Assembly: GCA_018340375.1 (NCBI GenBank)
Contig: JAFFJZ010000017.1
Coordinates: forward strand, 4,020,001-4,084,000
From: Gonatopus flavifemur
Taxonomy: Eukaryota; Arthropoda; Insecta; Hymenoptera; Dryinidae
Direction of reading: 5' to 3'
Length of the DNA: 64,000 nt
This document shows, one piece after another, positions 46,412 to 58,735 of this stretch; position 1 is the stretch's first letter; every line of letters begins with the position of its first letter. Both the position numbers and the translations under genes were made by a program. Under the pieces are notes generated by a model. That model saw only the letters and a list, made by a program, of their open reading frames with translations. It had not been told where the DNA came from and did not search any database.

Positions 46412-47726
46412 CGAGGTGTGTTCAAAAAGTAAGGTGACTTTGTATTTTTAAGAAAAAATATTTATTTATTCATCAATATTTATGTTGTCCCCTTCAAAGT
46501 AATCCCCCTCAGATACAATACACTTATGCCAACGGTTTTTCCAATCCTCAAAGCACTTCTCATAAGCACTTTTCGGTATAGCCTTGAGCTCTTCCAGCGA
46601 TGCAGTCTTTATCTCTTCAATCGTTGCAAATCTCCGTCCTTTCATAGGTCTCTTTAGTTTTGGGAACAAGAAAAAGTCACATGGGGCCAAATCCGGTGGA
46701 TATGGTGGCTGAGGCATGATTGTGGTGTTGTTTTTGGCCAAAAAATCTCTCACAAGCAAAGATGAGTGAGCAGGGGCATTATCGTGATGCATGAATTATT
46801 TTTCCACAATTCTGGGCGTTTTCTTCATATTGCTTCTCGCAAACGGCGCATAACTTCAAGATAATACTGTTTATTGACCGTACGACGATATGGTAAGAAC
46901 TCCTGATGCACCACGCCATGGTAATCGAAGAAAACAGTGAGCAAAACTTTGACATTTGATCGAACTTGGCGTCCTTTTTTCGGTCTTGGCCCATCTGGGG
47001 TCTTCCATTGGGACGATTGGACTTTGGTTTCGACATCATAACCATATACCCATGATTCGTCACCAGTTATGACCCTTTTGAGTAAATCTGGGTCGTCGTT
47101 GACGTCATTCAACAGTTCTTGAGCGATACTCATGCGACGGTTCTTTTGGTCAAAATTTAGCAATTTCTGAACAAACTTCGCTGACACACGTCTCATGCCC
47201 AAAACGTTAGAAAAAATTTCATGGCACGAGCCAAGCGATAAACCAACATCCTCAGCAACTTCTCTGATAGTGATTCGACGATTTTCCAAAACAATTTTCT
47301 TCACTGCTTGAACGTTTTCATCAGTTGTTGACGTGCTTGGGCGTCCAGAGCGAGGCTCGTCATTGGCATCTTCCCGGCCATCTTGGAAGAGTTTGTACCA
47401 CTTGTAAACATTTTTTTTACTCAGAACAGTTTCACCGTATGCTACTGTCAACATTTTAAGTGTTTCGGAGCACTTTATTTTATTTTTCACACAAAATTTG
47501 ATGCAAATCCTTTGATCCATATTTTTCGATAGCAAGAAATCGCCGAGCGCGCAAAACACTTATAACCTTCACGCCTCTCACAACCAAACAAAAAATGCTA
47601 TACACTTGAAACTTGGTACAGATGTTCGGGAAGAGTGTGCCATCATAACAAAACAAAAAAATCGATAATCGAAAGTACGTTGCCCGCGAAATTTGAAAAG
47701 TCACCTTACTTTTTGAACACACCTCG
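46412..47726 (-). mobile_element. mariner (DD34D) element, 1315 bp
   Basis: TIRs CGAGGTGTGTTCAAAAAGTA and TACTTTTTGAACACACCTCG are flanked by TA (46410-46411, 47727-47728). Length and single-gene layout are typical of mariner. It is inserted in the 125 bp tandem array and is little diverged, apart from defects in the transposase. Confidence 0.95.
46466..47520 (-). pseudogene. mariner transposase, one stop and one frameshift
   Basis: From MDQRICIKFCVKNKIKCSET at 47520. N-terminal paired helix-turn-helix region (to about residue 110, including RRITIREVAEDVGLSLGSCH). The catalytic domain has TGDESWVYGYD (first Asp), HHDNAPAHSS (second Asp) and PPDLAPCDFFLF (third Asp, 34 residues on). It belongs to the mariner subfamily often annotated in insect genomes as FLJ37770/GVQW3-like. 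After RRLREAI there is an in-frame TGA (about 46834). A few codons later a small deletion (apparently 5 bases) just before HHDNAP shifts the frame. The C-terminus, ending in KCIVSEGDYFEGDN, is otherwise complete. Not functional as it stands. Confidence 0.95.
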
Positions 47727-48084
47727 TACCTGTTTTCTATCACAAATCATGTGAATTACTATGAACTATTGGCACGATAGATACTTATAAGGGACAGATT
47801 GTCAAAAATTACTTGGAAATAACTTCATTGAACTATGCATGTAGTTATAAATAATTATATATGAACAAATTATTAGGTCCATTTGCAAGAATCAATTGAA
47901 TATTTATATTGTTGCATGTGAGGTAGTGATCCCGATTCTCAATTCGATGTTTTTTCATGAAGAAAAATCGGTTTTTAATCGATTATTTTTTTCATCGATT
48001 CTGAGAGAATCGATGCTTTTTTCTTGAGAATCGAAATTTTGATGCATCGAAAAAAAGTTTTTATGTGGAAAAATTTGGTAGGGG

Positions 48085-48498
48085 TCAGTTGGTACGAATG
48101 ATAGTTGACACGAATGAAATAAGACCGAATCATAATAAAGTCGAAAAATTCTCCGTAACTATTATTGTGATCAAAGTATGACTAGTAACCATAGAGATAT
48201 AGAATAGAGGACGTGAGACAGCCGAAATCGCGTGGACTCCTTAGAAAGAGAGAAAAAATGAAATTAGTATCAGCTTCCTTCTCTAATTGTGAATAACAGA
48301 CAAGGAAGCGCGTTCTTTGTTCTCTTTCTAAGGAGTCCACGTTTCCACTTACACAAAACCCTTGGTTCGCGTCCTCTATTCTATATCTCTATGCTAGTAA
48401 CTGATAGTGATTTTTCGGCTTTATCTCGATTCAGTCTTATTTAATTCGTATCAACTATCATTCAAACCAACTTTTATTCGTGCGAACTAGCCCTTACC
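48085..48498. mobile_element. MITE with an inner hairpin, inside the hAT element
   Basis: Ends GGTAGGGGTCAGTTGGTACG and TTCGTGCGAACTAGCCCTTACC are imperfect inverted repeats. Shared inner words are GAATGATAGTTG, AAGACTGAAT-like and ATCACTATCAG-like. A second hairpin sits within it (48190-48400): CATAGAGATATAGAATAGAG with CTCTATTCTATATCTCTATG, and GTGGACTCCTTAGAAAGAGA with its complement. Confidence 0.7.
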
Positions 48499-48732
48499 GA
48501 AAAATGGGAGAAAATAATGCAATGCCAATCTGGCAGTTCTCACCTAGACATATTATATATAAAGTGGGAAGTCAGGAGAAATCCCGTGAACGGGGTGAGA
48601 AAGAAAGTGACACAAAGTATCCGATGCCATTGTCTTTCAGTTGCTAAAGACAATAACATCGATACTTCTCACCTCTCGCTTCTTAATTTTATCTACACGA
48701 TTTTGACTGACTCCTGCACTCTATATGTATCA

Positions 48733-48940
48733 TCTAGACTGCGGAAGTTTATGCAATTATAGATTTTTCATGCTATATATCTCTCACATATTTTACCCCA
48801 ATGACGTAGAATTGAACGTTACATGTTTGTTTTTTTTGAATAAAACGATGCTGGATATCGTTTCATATTGTTAATGTAGGATGTATAGAAAATATTTAAC
48901 AGGAAAATCCTATATTTGCATGAACTTCCGCAGTCTAGTA
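48733..48940. mobile_element. ~205 bp MITE (CTAGACTGCGGAAGTT)
   Basis: Ends CTAGACTGCGGAAGTTTATG and CATGAACTTCCGCAGTCTAG form about 20 bp inverted repeats with one mismatch. AT-rich interior. The target duplication is unclear. Confidence 0.7.
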
Positions 48941-48949
48941 ATATCTTTA

Positions 48950-50600
48950 CGCAATCTAGAAGAGGGTACAATTTTAACGTTCCGAACGTTCAATGTCCCA
49001 AATGGCCTCCGTCTCGAATGAATATGTCCCGCATGTTCAATCTCTCAAAAGTCGCTGATTGATCCATTTCTAGTGAATTATTAGTAAGTCATTATGAATG
49101 GAACAATCAGCGAATTTCGGGACGTTGAACATCCGGAACATTGAGACTCTGCTCCAAAGGCGAATAGTTACGCCTTTTTTCAATTACTGGTTTCGTATTC
49201 CACTCCCCTTTATTTCTCAGCTCCACGCAACGTTGACTATGTGATTTCAACCAAATAATCATACACTTCATTCATTGCTCGATTTCTATTCTGACAGCAC
49301 TCAGAGGTTTTTGAGGTGTTCTAAAAATACCCGTATGTCTTTAAGAAGTTCTTATAACGTTCTAAAAAGGTCCAAGAAACTTGTTGTTAGGGGATGGATT
49401 TGAAGATGTAATTGGTCAATCTAACAGAATTGACCAATACACGCCGTGGAAGATAATTTTGTTGAATCAAGAAAATATGTTTTCAGTTCAAGAAATACAT
49501 CCTTAGTTCCAAGAAAATTTTCTTGTATCAAGAATACAGATTTTTTTAGAAATTGATTTCTTGGACCACGAAAATATGTTATTGGGGATAGTAATTATTT
49601 CTCTCAGTGTACTTATTAGTGGAATTATTTGAATACTCATGTCAAGATAAAGAAAAAGAATAAATATATCGTCAAAGGTTGGATCGTGTATTGAAACAAC
49701 TTTGACACCAAATACGAAAGAAAATATTTTTGTAACATTAACGAATCCATTCAGAATGGTTTGCGGGTTGTTGTAGTTTTCTCAAACAGCTCTCCCTGCA
49801 TTAACTCCAATAGAAACTATAAACCATAAGTGTAATTTTATCGGAATCAATGGTTTGCTATTGATTTTCTGTGTCGTATTGTGACAGTCGCTATAGGAGT
49901 CCTATTGGATTTTGCGTGGGAGTCAGTGTTGGATCCGTTCCATACTGATATAATTAGTGGAACTTCATAAGTACTGATCAAAAATAGTTTCTATTGGAAA
50001 ATCAGATCGTGTTGTTACATCGTATATGAGAATTTATTGGAATATGTTGAACTTTTTCAATAGGGTTTCGATGCCCCTGAAATAAAATGTTTTTAGAACT
50101 ATGGAATCAATCCATCAGCTCAAGGAGTATTTGAGAATGAATTTTAATCAAGTCACATATCATTCAATCACTCCATCTAATAAATCCGAATAATACAAAT
50201 GCGAAAATGGAAGCGAAAATATTTTCATCCAACGATGAAAACAAACAACACTGAGAAAAATTTTCAGTTGTCACAACCAAAAGCCCACTATATTTTTCAG
50301 TAAAATACGACATCAACTATTTTTTTTAGCTGTAGTAACCAAAAAAAATATTTTCACATACACTCTAAAAATTGATAGAGCTAACTAAATATTTAACTAA
50401 ATTCATGTAGTTGCCACAACTATATGAATTTCATCAACATGTTTAGTTGTAGCAACTCTATTAATAGTGTCCCTAACGGAAAAAAATAGTTGCATCAACT
50501 AAAGTAGAACTAAAAATTTTTCAGTTGTACCCTAATCAGTTTTTTCAATGAATGCATGCGTGCCGCTAACATAGCAAGTACTAACACACGCCTACGGATC
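48950..50600. repeat. Motif-rich remnants within the hAT element
   Basis: 48975-49155 shows weak inverted symmetry around GTTCCGAACGTTCAATGTCC and GGGACGTTGAACATCCGGAA. 49450-49600 repeats TCAAGAAAATAT words. 50240-50530 is rich in AGTTGTNNCAAC and AACTAAA words. These look like decayed small elements; boundaries are unresolved. Confidence 0.45.
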
Positions 50601-52193
50601 CATGCCTCTAATAATCACAACTCTCTACTCAGAGTATAGATCAGATGATGAAAGATGAACTTTTTATACCTTGAAATCACGTTTAATCATGTTCATGACA
50701 AAAAATCCTTTGTGTTTTGAATCTTTCAAAAAAAGAATCGATTTTTCAGAATCGATTTTCTTTTTGGCCGATTCATCGATTTTTAGAATCGAAAATTGAA
50801 AAAAGAATCGGGATCACTAATGTGAGGTATGGTAGTGAACGAAATTCCCTATGCTTGTGATTTGAGAGATGATCTTTCTAATGGTAAGAATCTTAAACTT
50901 CATTTATAACTACATGTATCATTCGATGAAGTTATGTACAAATATTTTTTGGAATCAAATCACAGTCAAGTATCCATCATACCAATTTTCAGAAAAGACG
51001 TACTATCACTACCACTTTTGTAAACCTCTGATGATTTTTCAGGTGATCAAGTGGAATGAAGTGATGTCATTCCTTCGATCCACAATCTGTATGAAGTGAA
51101 ATGACCAGCCACTTGATTGAATAAATTCTTTGCGAATAAGAAGTAGGTATCCACAACACTTGAGTCGATAAAGAAATTGACTTATATGTTGGGAGCGCAG
51201 TGAGTTTTCTTCACTCTGACTACCATGAACCATTGGCACGATAGATACTTATAAGAGATATTGATTGTCAAAAATTACTTGAAAATAACTTAATTGAACT
51301 ATAAATGTATTTATAAATAATTAGATACGAACAAATTATTCAGTCAATTTGTAAGGATGAAAATCAATTGAATATTTCTCATGTCGCGTGTAATTTATGG
51401 TAATGAAGGGAATTCCCTGTGCTTGTAATTTGACAGATGATTTTTTATTGCTAAAACCCTTAGGCTTCATTTATAACCACATATATGTATTGTTCAATAA
51501 AGTGATGTAGAAATACTCTTTAGAAGCAAATCAAAGTTAAGTATCCATCATGCCAGTAGTTCATTCTGATCAGAGTAAGGAAACTCACTGCACTTCCGAA
51601 ATATGTGTATAATATCTTCAACGATTCAAGTCATACTTATTCGTAGACAATTTATTCCAACAAACTTACAGTTCATTTTATATTATGCACATTGTTTGAG
51701 TGAGGAAGTAATTTCACGTCACTTATCAAAAAACTCTCCACTTCACTTCAAGTGATTAGGGTAACTTAATCAGAAGCTCACATATATAAGTGAGCAAAAT
51801 GATAATGAATGCCAATGATACACGAACTTCACTTTGAAGCATTACAAAAAACCGTGACTGCTCTTTTTTTCGATTAATCTAAATGAAATAGATCTATGTG
51901 ACTCTTACACACCATAAGCATGATTTCACAAAAGGCTCCTTCAGGATTTGATTTTGATGAAAAACAGGGACATTTGAAGAATCATAATACATTCATCACT
52001 TGTAATATTCCCAGTTCACTTCTGACACATAACATTATGTGAATAATTTTTCAGTGGGAAGCACAGAATAATGAATTCAAACCAAAATATAATCTTATCA
52101 TAAAAATCCCATCAATTTATCACTGTTATGAAGAATTTGATGTTTGATTAGATACAAAACAAAAACAAATTCCAAAGGTAGGGTTATGTCTTT

Positions 52194-52543
52194 CCCTTGT
52201 TAGAATGAATCATTTATGCGGCATATATGACCACACATGGCACATATATGATTTCACAGATTCATATATGACCCCTATATAATTCATATATGGGCCATAT
52301 ATGATTTCAGACATTCATATATGGGCCATATACATTTCATATATGGCGTTATGTATCTTATATATGGGTCATGTTTGGTCATTATATGAATTGAACAATC
52401 GTATACGAATTTTATATGGTCATATATGCCACATATATGAATTACATATGATTTATATATGACCATATATGATTCGTACCAAATCCATATATGAATCAAA
52501 TACAGTTTATATATGGGCCATAAATGAATCATTCTTACAAGGG
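52194..52543. mobile_element. 350 bp MITE saturated with CATATATG
   Basis: TIRs CCCTTGTTAGAATGAATCAT and ATGATTCATTCTTACAAGGG (reading the right end outward GGG) extend about 25 bp with a few mismatches. They are flanked by TT (52192-52193, 52544-52545). The interior is a chain of CATATATG, ATATATGGGCCATATATG and TATGATTCATATATGA words. The long minus open frame rich in Ile/Tyr/His is an artefact of these repeats. Confidence 0.8.
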
Positions 52544-52744
52544 TTATGTTATGTTTATTGAAATCCCTTCTTTAAGCACTGTCAATTTTATCACTTATAT
52601 TTTACGGGAATGAATTTCGACAATTTTTCAGCGCGGAGATTCCGATATGTAAAAGTACGAAGAATGTGTAGGTCAAATGTAGCGGGTCAACTTCCATGGT
52701 ACAACCGCCAGGGGGCTGGTGGAACTGTTCACTAGCAAATGTTT

Positions 52745-52860
52745 TCATCAAATAAGCTCCAAATCTTGAAGTGCGGAATAGCTACGTTGGCAAGGTGTTA
52801 GGTTTCGATAGGTTAGGTAGGTAGGTAGAGCAGGTTCGGTTCCCCGTTAGGTTAAAAACC
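52745..52860 (+). repeat. tRNA-derived SINE-like sequence
   Basis: A-box-like TAGCTACGTTGG at 52779-52790 and B-box GGTTCGGTTCC at 52833-52843, separated by a GGTAGGTAGGTAG run. Similar to the 12.5 kb sequence on the minus strand. Not a functional tRNA. Confidence 0.4.
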
Positions 52861-52869
52861 TTTCACCAT

Positions 52870-53498
52870 CGCCAACAAAGTTATTCCAGACAATAATGAT
52901 TACCCTGGTAAGAATCGAACGTGCTTGAAACACCGTCAAAGCGTGCAATAAAGGGACAGAAGCGTTTGTGAAAAGTTTCGACCGCCAAATGACTCTAAGG
53001 CAAATTTGGTTAAGCGTGCTATCACATTGCATTGAACGTCCAACGCACCCTTCTCACTGAACACTCTTCTCCAACTCTTCAATAACTCTTTCCTGATGTT
53101 TACGATGTTTCGGTAGTGAAGGTTTTCAACACGCTTATAGGACTTCCCTTGTGTATATGTTTTGATTGATTGGGAATTATATGATTTTGAGGTTAGAATG
53201 TTTAGAGGGTATTCTTTATCTTTTATACCAGTTGTTAACCTGAAAAATTTTATTCGTATTCAAGATACATTCACCAATATAATTACTAAACAACAATTGT
53301 TTTGAATTATCGAACTGTAATTTGAAGATGTTTGATATGTGCAAGTTAATTAAATTCTTTTGCACATTTAATGATTACACATGGGATATTGAAATTGATT
53401 TGTGAACTTCCAGGATGAAAAATCATTTCAATTCAATGAGAAAGATTGAATTTGAAGCACATTCCCTTATGACACAGTTCATCAGGGAAATAAAGTTC
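52870..53498. other. No gene recognised
   Basis: AT-rich flank of the CACTA element with no supported feature. Confidence 0.3.
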
Positions 53499-53760
53499 CA
53501 CACTGAAAAATGTTTGGGCAGGTTACCGAACGACGAGTGATATAGCAGCGCCCCCATCATTTTCGTACAGCCGTACTCCCCACTATGGGCGAGTAGCTTA
53601 CCCATTACGCGCGGCAAGAATCGTTGCGGTCTTCACAGGAAAAATTGCATTTTCCGCGAGGGAACCATTGCGCTGAGAAAATGATTGACATTAAGTCATG
53701 TGAAATAAAAGGCGAAGGATTGAAAGAAAAATTTATTTACATATCATTTACATATATAAT

Positions 53761-55997
53761 TCATAACATATAATGACAGCAAATGTAATGTTTATCATTC
53801 ATTTGGATTGATAAACAAGGTTCAGTAATCGGTAAATCATCAAATAAAAGTACCCTTCTTTCAGCGCTATAATCTTCGCACATATAAGCATGAAAATGTT
53901 CTTCAAAATAAATTCCTTCGAAAATGTTGACCTCTAAATGAACCCGTTCATTCCTCTTAATAATTTTCACAATTTGGCCAAATTCTTTTTCACTATTTTC
54001 AACACTTACTACTACAAACATGTTTTTCTTATACCTCGTATTATTAATTTTTACTTCATTGTAATATTGGTCTTCACTTACAGACATTACATTCGGTAGA
54101 TGTTTCGATAATACAGTATCGCTATCACTCTCGGAAGAATGTATCAAGTAACACGTTCGCAACATTTCTTCAATTGTGATGGTGACTAATACATTTTTTT
54201 TGAGCTGGTTGACTGCACTGTCGCTTTTAAAGCTCGGTGGCGTGATTTAAATCTCATGCACCAATATTGAGTACAAGGCCCGTTCAGTAACAAAATCCTA
54301 GGGTAATGTGTCAGAAAGTGAAATTTAGGCTTTAAAGCACCAAACAATTCAATGTAAAGTTTATGATGACTGTTGATTAAACTTTTCAAAAAAAGAATAT
54401 GACTTATAACAAGTCTTGGTGACATGAGAATATCTATGATCTGTCTCAGATATGTGAATAATTCCCAATATGGATCTTCTTTCGGAATATAATTTCCGAC
54501 CATTAATCCAAAATATCTCATTAACACGAGCATTTCTGCTGCACTCGATTTGAATTCAAATTTATTTTTATTTTTATGAAAATAAATCTGCGGGGGTTTA
54601 TTTGATACTAAATGGTAATCAAAATTTTGGATAATCGAGTTCAATGTTTCTAAAGAGAAATACTTTTTCTCAAAAATAAATTTGTATGGTATGGAACTCA
54701 TCACATAAGTACACACTCCTTCCAGCACATCATGCATAACATCAACGCTTACATTATGCATAATGTGAAAATTTTTGATCATATGGAATGTACATGGCTC
54801 TTTTATTCCGGTTTCTCGTGCATTGCGAGCGTGCAAGTCCTGATTATAATTTTCAGTATCCCTGAGTTTTCCGGGTATCTCGACAGTATACTTTTCTGTA
54901 GCTTTTGCACTCAACTTGCAAATTCTACAAAAATACCCTGCCTTAAACGATTCGACGAAACCAAATATGGAGTTGAGCCCCAAATTATCGCCAGCGATGA
55001 GTGCTAATTTGAATTTTAGAGTATGAATTCTTCCTTCTGCACTCACAGAAATTCCTTCATTTTGTAAATAGTTCATTTCTTTCATAATCGGTGCAAAAAC
55101 GGGTTCGTTTCCGAACTTTCTAATATTTTCGGAATGCACTAAAGAAACGAATAAAATGCCACTCAGTTTTGATTGCAAATGCGGTGGGAGACAAGCAATT
55201 GAAGCATAAGCAGCACCGAACTTATTACTTCCAGCATGACTTCCAAGAGCGTTACCTGTTTCCAGGTCATCATAAAATAATATAAGAGGAAGTACAATTC
55301 CTTCATTATGCCTACTATTTGACCACATGTCTGCTTGAACAATGTTGGAAACTGAATATTTTTGTTTCTTTGAATATTCCAAATAATCCATTATTTGTTG
55401 AAAGATATTTTTGATTTCTAAAAACGTTTTCAACGTTTTTCTCAATGGAATGTGTATGCCATAAACAGATTCACTTGTCATCCGTATCTTAACCCCAATA
55501 TTTGTTTTTATAAAATTTTCACCAATTTTATATAACTCGTAGTCGATGAATCCTCTACTTTTCAAGATAGTAAACCTTCTTGTTTCTGTTGAAAATTGTT
55601 CAAAAGTTGATCCATGTTTAGTAAAACAATCATGTATTTCCCGAAGAATGTCATTCGAAACATTATTCCTGCGTAAAATATAAAGAATTTCATTTTCTAA
55701 AGATGGACAGAAAATTTCTCTCAAAAATGTATGAAGATATTCTATTATTGTTTGAACGATTTTACGAGGCAGGTTCGGATCCGCGTACAGCATTAAGATA
55801 AATTTGAGAACAAAGTCGAATATCTTCCTAGAATACATTTCCAAAGCATAAGCATGTAAAATGGGAACGAAATTTGAATGAATAATTATTTCTTCTGTTG
55901 TTTTTCTCCAATCAAAGGAGAAAGTGATGACCAGAGTTCGTTTTATTCGTTGATATATTCGTTTTTGATCATGCCCAATGATAATTTTGATAATCAC
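53761..55997 (-). pseudogene. CACTA Tnp2-like transposase, one-base frame break
   Basis: The main frame (55997-54186, 603 codons) contains VSNIVQADMWSNSRHNEGIV, GNALGSHAGSNKFGAAYASI, GDNLGLNSIFGFVESFKAGY, a CRIC zinc-knuckle-like pair and VSVDVMHDVLEGVCTYV, conserved in animal EnSpm/CACTA transposases. The frame ends in KKMY within an A8 run (plus strand T8 at 54194-54201). With one more A it would continue as KKNVLVTITIEEML into the frame 54165-53761 (134 codons), whose first Met is at MLRTCYLIHSSESDSD. So the protein is probably one of about 740 residues broken by a single-base deletion in a homopolymer. A sequencing error or programmed frameshift cannot be excluded. The true N-terminus may lie in an upstream exon. 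Confidence 0.85.
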
Positions 55998-56284
55998 CTA
56001 TTATTCCAACAATCTATGACAGTTGGTTCTAATATAAATTTCTGGTTCGATTTATATTAATATTCTGTTTTCAAGATGATTGCTTTTTATGTGTTCATCT
56101 ACCTTTCAACTCAATATTGTTTTTTTGGCCATTCACGACAAGCAATTATCTATCAAACTTCTGGGCGATCTATTTTTTATTGTGAAAATTAACATTCATA
56201 CCAAGATTTATATTTAACTCATATTATAAACTGTTTGAAAATGTAATAACCAGTTCAGTTATTATTATACTCTGTAATTGAACA

Positions 56285-58735
56285 TTAAGGATTCCTTAAA
56301 GCAGTTACAAACCTACTCAAACTTGGGTATGTTTTGTGGGGTTCGATATTGTAAATCATAATTTGTATCAAGGCCCAAACATAATCGCACGAGTACGGCC
56401 ACCTATCTGATGCAGTCAAACATTTAAAACAGGCCTCCGCCGCTTTAACTGGGTCCGAAAAATAGTACTTTTCGGAATTCACGACGACATATATTTCCTG
56501 AATATTTCCAATTGGTCCTCCAAATATCGTATATGGGAAATGGGGCTGGTCGTATATTCTAAGCCATCCTTCTAATGCTTCTTTTTCTCTTTCAATATCG
56601 TTTCTGTCCTGAAACAATGAATTCATTCATAACATTTTGCTTTCACATTTGTATCAGTTCCAATAGAAGAGTTACTTTCAATAGAAACACTGATTTCATT
56701 ACATTAACATGTAAAATGAATGTACGTGGTATAAATGCTTTTGATATGTGATCTGATTTTGCTTCTGCAATTTCCATATACTTCGGTGTAGTAACGCAAA
56801 GAGGCAGGAGAAGTAATCCAATAATATTATCATATTTTCCTATGATTAAAAATTATTGGGAAACAAATCATTTTCTATACAGGAAAGCAATTTTAATTGA
56901 AGAAAAATTATTTTATTCCAAACCGATGAAAAATTCAGTAAAAACTAATAATTATCTTTAATAGATGAACGTATTTTATTTCTATCTTATCTACTAAATT
57001 TCCAAACTTCAATACCTCTGTTACGGCACTGCCTTACCCTCTACACCGACACACACACATACATACACCCTTGTACTCGAACAGGAAATTCCCAAACACT
57101 GTAGGAGAGAACGCACCACCGTTACGGGAAAAACCCAAAGGGTGGACGCTTTCCCTTTTTCTCAAGCTTTGGCTAGAAAACGACGCGCTTGGGGAGCACT
57201 CCGATTTTGAACTCCGTCGCGAGCGCACGTTCGCTTTGTACTCTACCTCTAGAATAAAATCGTTAATTCAAGTTTGGGATTTCATTTGTATTTTATCCCC
57301 GTGATCCTCTCCCATAACACCTCCATTGATGATCCCTTCATGGTCTTTGTAGAAATCTTTCACTTCTTGAATTCTAGAAGTTTTACAATATACAATTATT
57401 TTTTTTGCTAACTCTGGCCAAGAATTTGCAAAAATTGAGAGCCAAGTTGACGAGTCTTCAGACTGTTCAATATGTTTCATTTCACCAATAATTTTCAAGA
57501 AATCACATTCCAACTGAAATGATAAAGACTTTATTATAATGAATTTTTTAGGATTTTTATTGGGAATATAAATAAATATGCGACGCACCAAACTTATTCC
57601 CAAGGACGGTTCAATACATTGGTACGTGTCTAAATAGAGTTTGAGGGATGACAAACTAGCCTTTCCTCGATTGTTTTTGAGAAAATTTTGACGTTCTAAA
57701 TAAGATTTCTGCCCAATTAGAAAGTATGTCAGAAGGTGTGTGATTTTCATTAAACTCTCTCAAGCAGGCGCGTTTTGAAGGTTCTGTTACCAATTATGAA
57801 TCAATATAATTCGTGAATTCAATAAAAATGTATATATCAAGTTCAAAATACGAATATTTGTAATTAATCATTCACCTTCAATTGATTCTTCTAACAATCT
57901 TTTTCTAACGTCATGACCATCAGGGAAGAAAATATTTGCATCTCTAAATTCACATCTCAAAAACTTGTAGTGGTTGTATAGTATGCCAGCTGCACTCACG
58001 GCTTTGTTTTGTGAGTCTCTGTAGTAAGGTGTATAAAAATAATCAATCTCTTCAGTAGGGAATAATTCTTCAATGTCGCTTCTGATTTTCAAAAATTCAT
58101 ATGAACTTATGCTGAAAACAAGTGTAAGAATAAATTAATTATTTCAAGTGTTATTTTGTTCACTCAAATATCACTTGATTTTAATGTGTAAAACATTTTA
58201 TTGTGCACATATAAATTTTATGCCAATAAAGCGTGCATTCAAATATTGAATGAAATGAAAAAGTGCTTGTTACTCAATATAAATAAATCTTCGGGAAACA
58301 ATTCAAAATTGAATAATACTGTTATTTATCACTCACTGGAAATTATCATTTTTGAATTTATCCAAGATAATGATATCTTTCAATCTCCTATAATCGATTG
58401 CTTTCTTCGCTTTCTTCGCTTCGATTTCCCCAAAATCAATCTTCTGTGGTACTTTTCAACAGAAGATGAAGATCATTATTCGTACAAGAAAAATCTATGG
58501 AAAAGTCGACACAAAAAAATTATGAAAAACATGCACAGATAGAAACGAATATGAAAAGAAAGAAAACGCCGTAAAAAAACTTCATGCTCCACGACAAACA
58601 TACTTGTAGGTTAGGACACAGGAAACATTGAACTAAACAGAAAAAAACAATGATACATAAATCTAATCATGAATACTCACCTGGAAAATCATTTTGAAGA
58701 TGAAAATCTTTGCTAGTTCCAATAGAAGCACTCAT
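56285..58735 (-). CDS. CACTA second gene, multi-exon accessory protein (predicted)
   Basis: Exon 1 58735-58681 starts MSASIGTSKDFHLQNDFP and ends before GTGAGT. Exon 2 is 58451-58337 (acceptor GTTGAAAAG; donor GTGAGT; KIDFGEIEAKKAKKAIDYRR). Exon 3 is 58111-57876 (acceptor TGTTTTCAG; donor GTGAAT; DIEELFPTEEIDYFYTPYYR). Exon 4 starts about 57758 (ITHLLTYFLIGQKSY, SWPELAKKIIVYCKT). Exons 1-4 join in phase with no stop. The last exon is 56608-56285 (acceptor TTGTTTCAG; EALEGWLRIYDQPHFPYTIF, AAEACFKCLTASDRWPYSCD). The exon 4 donor is unresolved: GTGTTA near 57330 gives the wrong phase. The layout and motif spacing resemble the second protein of animal EnSpm elements, thought to assist transposition. 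Its biochemical role is unknown. Confidence 0.65.
56640..57265. other. Intron/intergenic part of the CACTA element
   Basis: No coding exon recognised. Open frames near 57034-57304 overlap on both strands without a domain. Contains CACACACACATACATACA near 57050. Confidence 0.4.

Larger units (their letters stand above)
41690..47760. repeat. ~125 bp tandem array, split by three insertions
   Basis: Units of about 123-126 bp contain GTGAAACTTACGATAGGCAT, CAATCGTTGCCAATCACAAA, GTGCATGTGGAATGAATGAT, TAGTCTATCGTAGTTTATGT and GATATTTCACATACCTGTTT. Three units lie at 41700-42080. After the insertion 42083-46027 three more units lie at 46030-46411. After the mariner 46412-47726 the last partial unit continues at 47729 with CTGTTTTCTATCACAA. 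The array may be a satellite or the inside of a larger element. Confidence 0.85.
47924..50819. mobile_element. Non-autonomous hAT element (2896 bp)
   Basis: TIRs TAGTGATCCCGATTCT and AGAATCGGGATCACTA lie between perfect 8 bp duplications ATGTGAGG (47916-47923, 50820-50827). Subterminal regions on both sides are rich in ATCGATTCT/AGAATCGAT words. It contains at least two nested MITEs (48085-48498, 48733-48940) and no recognisable transposase. Confidence 0.9.
47755..51620. repeat. Two tandem copies of a ~570 bp unit, the first split by a hAT element
   Basis: 47755-47923 matches 51230-51405: both have TTGGCACGATAGATACTTAT, ATTGTCAAAAATTACTTG and AATCAATTGAATATTT. 50828-50985 matches 51400-51551: both have ATTCCCT, TTCATTTATAAC and AAGTATCCATCAT. 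Removing the hAT insertion 47924-50819 restores a continuous first unit. Confidence 0.75.

Noticed and set aside
47755..51405. Direct repeats as the LTRs of a retrotransposon
   Set aside because: The interior is a hAT element with its own TIRs and 8 bp duplication. No gag-pol motifs, primer-binding site or TG...CA ends. A tandem duplication with an insertion explains it.
52284..52532. Ile/Tyr/His-rich 82-codon frame
   Set aside because: Entirely produced by CATATATG repeats of the MITE.
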